Shown: positions 5,461 to 8,296 of the stretch, in pieces
Numbering within the stretch: position 1 is the stretch's first letter
How the letters are laid out: each line of letters opens with the position of its first letter
NCBI GenBank assembly: GCA_016839405.1
Contig: JAEOUJ010000091.1
Coordinates: 1 to 8,296 of the forward strand
Source of the DNA: Candidatus Gerdarchaeota archaeon
GTDB lineage: Archaea > Asgardarchaeota > Heimdallarchaeia > JABLTI01
Direction of reading: 5' to 3'
DNA length: 8,296 nt
Translations under genes and position numbers: made by a program
Notes under the pieces: model-generated
Databases searched by the model: none
What the model was told of the DNA's origin: nothing
The model's input: only the letters and a program-made list of their open reading frames with translations

Positions 5461-6645
5461 ATGTCAAAAGTATATTTTGGTTCAATACAACATGGTAAAC
5501 CAGAAGTACAGGCTTCTTTGGCAGCAAAATTCGATGCTATTATTGAGAAACTTGATTTATCAAGCATAGAAAAGAAAGATAAGGTTGCAATAAAAATGCA
5601 TCTTGGCTTTAGAGATGGTTTTCAAACAATACCAGTTTTTTTTGTTAGAAGACTAGTTCAAGCAATAAAGAAAACAGGTGGTTATCCATTTATTACTGAT
5701 AATCCAACTGCTGTTTATAATGCAGTAAATAGAGGTTATACAGAAGAAACTTGTGGGTGTCCCATTATCCCTGTGGCTGGTATTAAAGATCAATATGTTT
5801 ATCCAAAAGAAGTTAACTTTAAGGGCGTTGATTCAATTGATATGGCTGGAGTACTTCATGATGCTGATGTTTTAGTAAATTTTGCACATGCTAAAGGTCA
5901 TGGACTTTGTGGTTTTGGTGGTGTAATAAAGAATCTTGCACTCGGTGGATTTGCAGCTAAAACTCGTTGGAATAAAATTCATAGTGTAGTTCATTATGAT
6001 AAATATTGGGATCCAGAAAAATGTACACCAGAACATGCGAAAAAACTTGTTAATTCCTGTCCTTATAAATGCATTAATTATGATGAAAAGAAACATGAAT
6101 TGAAAATTGGTTTTTATAATTGCAATCAATGTATGGAATGCATAAAAGCTGATGAAGGTGTTGGTTGTCTACAAATTAAACAAGAAAATTTAGATGCTTT
6201 TCAAGAATTTATGGCAATTTGTGCGAAAAATGTTCTTGATACATTTGACAAAAAGAAAATATTTAACATAAGCATAGCTTTACAAATAACTGCTTTTTGT
6301 GATTGCATGGGTATGCCCCAACCAATAGTCGTTAATGAGATTGGTGTTCTTGGCAGTAAAGATACAGTAGCTATTGAACAAGCTACTTTGGATTTAATAA
6401 AGAAAGAAGGTATAATAGAAAGTGGGATTCCTCCATACTTAAAAAACATAAACCTAGATTCTGGTTTACATCCATTTCAAATTCTCCTAGGACCAATGAA
6501 AGATCCATATAAAGTAGTTGAATATGCTGAAAAATTAGGCATAGGAACTTCAAAATATGAATTATTAGAAATCTTATCACCAGAAGAAACAGCTAAAATT
6601 GATTATTCTAAACACAAATACGAAACAGAGCCTACATTCTTCTAA
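5461..6645 (+). CDS. DUF362 family iron-sulfur protein with ferredoxin-like insert
   Basis: 394 residues from the ATG at 5461. The sequence opens MSKVYFGSIQ as DUF362 proteins do, and continues with KVAIKMHLG (41-49), GGYPFITDNPT (73-83), FAHAKGHGLCGFGGVIKNLALGG (about 141-163), and FCDCMGMPQPIVVNEIGVLGSKD (about 279-301), all hallmarks of the family. A ferredoxin-like insert spans about 185-240 with C188, C200, C204, then C221-x2-C224-x2-C227-x8-C236. The second set could hold a [4Fe-4S] cluster; the first lacks the normal CxxCxxC series, so it may bind nothing, a mononuclear metal or an unusual cluster. No signal peptide or membrane segment is seen, so it is likely cytosolic. It is the last gene of the pyrE-queC-queE direction, separated by 88 bp. 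The biochemical role of this subfamily is not known to me; supplying electrons to QueE is only a guess from position. Confidence 0.88.
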   Translation: MSKVYFGSIQHGKPEVQASLAAKFDAIIEKLDLSSIEKKDKVAIKMHLGFRDGFQTIPVFFVRRLVQAIKKTGGYPFITDNPTAVYNAVNRGYTEETCGCPIIPVAGIKDQYVYPKEVNFKGVDSIDMAGVLHDADVLVNFAHAKGHGLCGFGGVIKNLALGGFAAKTRWNKIHSVVHYDKYWDPEKCTPEHAKKLVNSCPYKCINYDEKKHELKIGFYNCNQCMECIKADEGVGCLQIKQENLDAFQEFMAICAKNVLDTFDKKKIFNISIALQITAFCDCMGMPQPIVVNEIGVLGSKDTVAIEQATLDLIKKEGIIESGIPPYLKNINLDSGLHPFQILLGPMKDPYKVVEYAEKLGIGTSKYELLEILSPEETAKIDYSKHKYETEPTFF

Positions 6646-6647
6646 TT

Positions 6648-6671
6648 GTTATTCATTTTTAAATGAATAAC
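6648..6671. terminator. Palindromic hairpin between convergent genes, likely bidirectional terminator
   Basis: Two perfect 11-bp arms, GTTATTCATTT (6648-6658) and its complement (6661-6671), flank a 2-bp centre. The element starts 3 bp after the DUF362 stop and ends 8 bp before the photolyase stop on the other strand. On the plus strand the T-rich run at about 6675-6688 follows, as archaeal termination commonly uses. The arms are A/T-rich, so the RNA hairpin would be weak, and the T-run may do most of the work. Confidence 0.6.
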
Positions 6672-6678
6672 TACCTTT

Positions 6679-8040
6679 CTATTTTTTTAAATTTTGAATT
6701 TTTTCTACATATTTATCTGCATCAAATTTTCTTTTCAAACCATTAGCATTCATATAACGTACTTTACCAAAAATTGGCCTTTCCTTCCATGGTCTATCGT
6801 GCTTACCAAAACACCAAGCAACACCAGTAAATCCATTTGGATCTCGACCATCTAATTCGTATTTATTATTTAAGTAAATAGCAATTTCATGTGCTTGTTT
6901 AGGTGTCTCTGTCCATTCTAGTATTTTCTTTCCCCAATACATTCGCATATAATTATGCATTTTACCTGTTATTACCATTTCTTTTTGCGCTGCATTCCAA
7001 TAGGGATCATGTGTTTTTGCTAATTCAAATTCTTTCAATTTGTAAACATACTCTCTTTTATCTTTTGTATGTTCATCCAATGTTTCCTTAGCCCAATTTG
7101 GTAGATTTAACATCTCATATTTCTCATAACCTGTATTGTAAAATACAAAATTAATTGCAAGCTCTCTTCTTACAATTAGTTGTTCTAGAAAGTCATCCTT
7201 TGCTTTATTATTAATATTAGAAATGGTTATTGCTATTTGTAAAGGAGATATTTGACCAAAATGAAGATAGGGACTTAGATTTGATTGATAATCATAAATT
7301 GGATTGTTTCTCATAATTTCATATTTGTCAAGTTTGTTTTTAATAAAATCATTTAGGTTATTTAATGCTTGATGTAATCCCCCTCTAAATTCAGCAACTT
7401 TCTTAACAGAATGATCTATTGATAAATCATTCAATGTTTTATCAATATCATGTAAATCTATGGATTCAAAATCGTAATCCAAAGAGTTTTCTTTAATTTT
7501 TCTTTTCTCAAGCATTATTAGATATTTAGCTAATTTCTTGTTTATTTTTGATCTAATTGTGTATGCAGCAAATTCTTCTTTATCAGAAGCATCCTCTACT
7601 GGGACAACAACGTTACTCTCAATTTGAATAAAAGAACAATCTAATTTTCCAGATAAATATCTTCGCCATTTCTTTTCAATATTCAAATAACCTCTATCAA
7701 CAATAACTAAAGCTGCTTCTTTTGCTATTTCTAATGCTCCAATTTCTGGAGATTTTTTTTGGGCAATAAATTTGATGCCTCTTTTTAAAAGACTTAATTT
7801 AATATGCTGTAACCCCTCAAGTAAAAAATTATAGTGTCTTTCATTTGCTTCAGGAAAAGAATCTGTTAAACCATAAAAAACAATTAATGGTTTATTTATT
7901 TTATTTGATTTTTCTATTGCGTATTCTAATGCATGATTAAATTCTGTTCTATTTGATGATTGCATCCAATAAACAATGAAATTACCTTTCTTATTTAGTG
8001 GTAAATTATTTAATTTTTGAATTCTTTCTGGATGAATCAT
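6679..8040 (-). CDS. phr: Class II CPD photolyase (deoxyribodipyrimidine photo-lyase)
   Basis: 453 residues from the ATG at 8040. The enzyme uses FADH- and blue/near-UV light to split cyclobutane pyrimidine dimers in DNA. The N-terminal antenna domain (about 1-200) starts IHPERIQKLN and has VYWMQSSNR, NHALEYAI and VIVDRGYL. The C-terminal FAD domain has NLSPYLHFGQISP, LIVRRELAINF, KTHDPYWNAAQ, MRMYWGKKILEW, NKYELDGRDPNGFTGVAW and IFGKVRYMN, all class II signatures. Tryptophans W348, W369 and W376 have the spacing (21, 7) of the Methanosarcina mazei electron-transfer triad W360/W381/W388. The start at 8040 aligns with the M. mazei N-terminus as I recall it; TTG at 8052 and ATG at 8049 are in-frame alternatives. 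None has a clear ribosome binding site, and an A/T element around 8065-8073 is placed about right for leaderless transcription from 8040. It converges on the DUF362 gene. Family assignment is firm. Confidence 0.95.
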   Translation of the reverse strand: MIHPERIQKLNNLPLNKKGNFIVYWMQSSNRTEFNHALEYAIEKSNKINKPLIVFYGLTDSFPEANERHYNFLLEGLQHIKLSLLKRGIKFIAQKKSPEIGALEIAKEAALVIVDRGYLNIEKKWRRYLSGKLDCSFIQIESNVVVPVEDASDKEEFAAYTIRSKINKKLAKYLIMLEKRKIKENSLDYDFESIDLHDIDKTLNDLSIDHSVKKVAEFRGGLHQALNNLNDFIKNKLDKYEIMRNNPIYDYQSNLSPYLHFGQISPLQIAITISNINNKAKDDFLEQLIVRRELAINFVFYNTGYEKYEMLNLPNWAKETLDEHTKDKREYVYKLKEFELAKTHDPYWNAAQKEMVITGKMHNYMRMYWGKKILEWTETPKQAHEIAIYLNNKYELDGRDPNGFTGVAWCFGKHDRPWKERPIFGKVRYMNANGLKRKFDADKYVEKIQNLKK

Positions 8041-8234
8041 AAAAATCATCAATACTTTATTGTGTTTAATTTTCTATCATTTTTGCAACTAATATTAACA
8101 AAAGTTTAGAAAAAATAAATTTTCTCTCTAAAAAACCTTACAAAATCAACTGGAATTATTAAATCTCCTAAAGATTACTGTTATCTACAAAATAACATTT
8201 TATTAATTTCTTCTACACAGGAGAGGATTGATGA
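8041..8234. other. Intergenic region between divergent photolyase gene and right-edge gene
   Basis: About 190 bp of A/T-rich sequence with stops in the frames I checked and no RNA gene that I can recognise. It should carry promoters in both directions: TTTAATTTT at 8065-8073 is a candidate TATA element for the leftward photolyase gene, and AATTATTAAAT at about 8154-8164 is one for the rightward gene. An 8-bp palindrome TAATATTA lies at 8090-8097. AGGAGAGG (8219-8226) is a good ribosome binding site for the gene at 8235. Confidence 0.5.
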
Positions 8235-8296
8235 ATGGAAGGAATACGAGAAACACAATCAAAAATAACTTTTCCAAAACTAAGGCGTTTTAATGG
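8235..8296 (+). CDS. Start of an unidentified gene, cut by the right edge
   Basis: The ATG at 8235 stands 8 nt after AGGAGAGG and opens a frame that stays open to the window end, giving 20 full codons: MEGIRETQSKITFPKLRRFN. The competing ATG at 8231 is only 4 nt from the ribosome binding site and its frame stops after 20 codons at 8291-8293. The visible peptide is basic and I do not recognise it. Too little is present to assign a family. Confidence 0.5.
   Translation, partial: MEGIRETQSKITFPKLRRFN

Noticed and set aside
5872..6580. Three minus-strand frames of 65-85 codons.
   Set aside because: All are antisense to the DUF362 gene, have hydrophobic low-complexity translations and no ribosome binding sites.
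8041..8234. Possible small RNA or tRNA in the intergenic stretch.
   Set aside because: No cloverleaf, CCA end or stable stem was found by eye; the sequence is A/T-rich with only short palindromes.
8231..8293. A 20-codon peptide from ATG 8231.
   Set aside because: The ribosome binding site is only 4 nt away, while ATG 8235 has 8-nt spacing and a frame open to the window end. A leader peptide cannot be excluded but has no support.

Overview
The window looks like a piece of an AT-rich genome (about 30% GC by eye), most likely archaeal. Reasons: an archaeal-length orotate phosphoribosyltransferase; a queC-queE pair with no queuosine-specific genes nearby, which in archaea serves archaeosine; split (unfused) activase and dehydratase-like proteins; a class II CPD photolyase close to the Methanosarcina enzyme; no bacterial -35/-10 promoters noticed; strong Shine-Dalgarno sites paired with TTG and even CTG starts. 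A strict or facultative anaerobe, methanogen or Asgard-type lineage would fit, but the lineage is inference and no 16S or marker gene is present.

Layout. Positions 1-3043 (minus strand) hold a tightly overlapping three-gene operon transcribed leftward: a COG3580/DUF2229-type protein, a COG3581-type protein, and a BadF/HgdC-type ATP-dependent activase cut by the left edge. In many bacteria these parts occur fused as one giant 'acyl-CoA dehydratase activase' polypeptide; here they are separate. A 150-bp divergent promoter region (3044-3193) with repeated elements separates them from a rightward group: pyrE, queC, queE, then a DUF362 iron-sulfur protein (3194-6645). A palindromic hairpin at 6648-6671 lies between this group and a convergent class II photolyase gene (6679-8040, minus). 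A gene-free stretch of about 190 bp follows, and a new rightward gene starts at 8235 and runs off the window.

How the genes may work together. The left operon has the hallmarks of ATP-driven low-potential electron transfer: an [4Fe-4S] activase of the 2-hydroxyacyl-CoA dehydratase activator type plus two cysteine-bearing partners. Its substrate cannot be read from sequence. QueE and QueC make preQ0 from 6-carboxy-tetrahydropterin, which in archaea feeds tRNA archaeosine. PyrE belongs to pyrimidine synthesis and is translationally close to queC. The DUF362 protein carries a ferredoxin-like insert with an irregular first cysteine cluster and has no assigned role. The main annotation trap is the COG3581 gene: choosing its first ATG discards 54 residues of conserved N-terminus, which are restored by a CTG start behind a near-perfect ribosome binding site.
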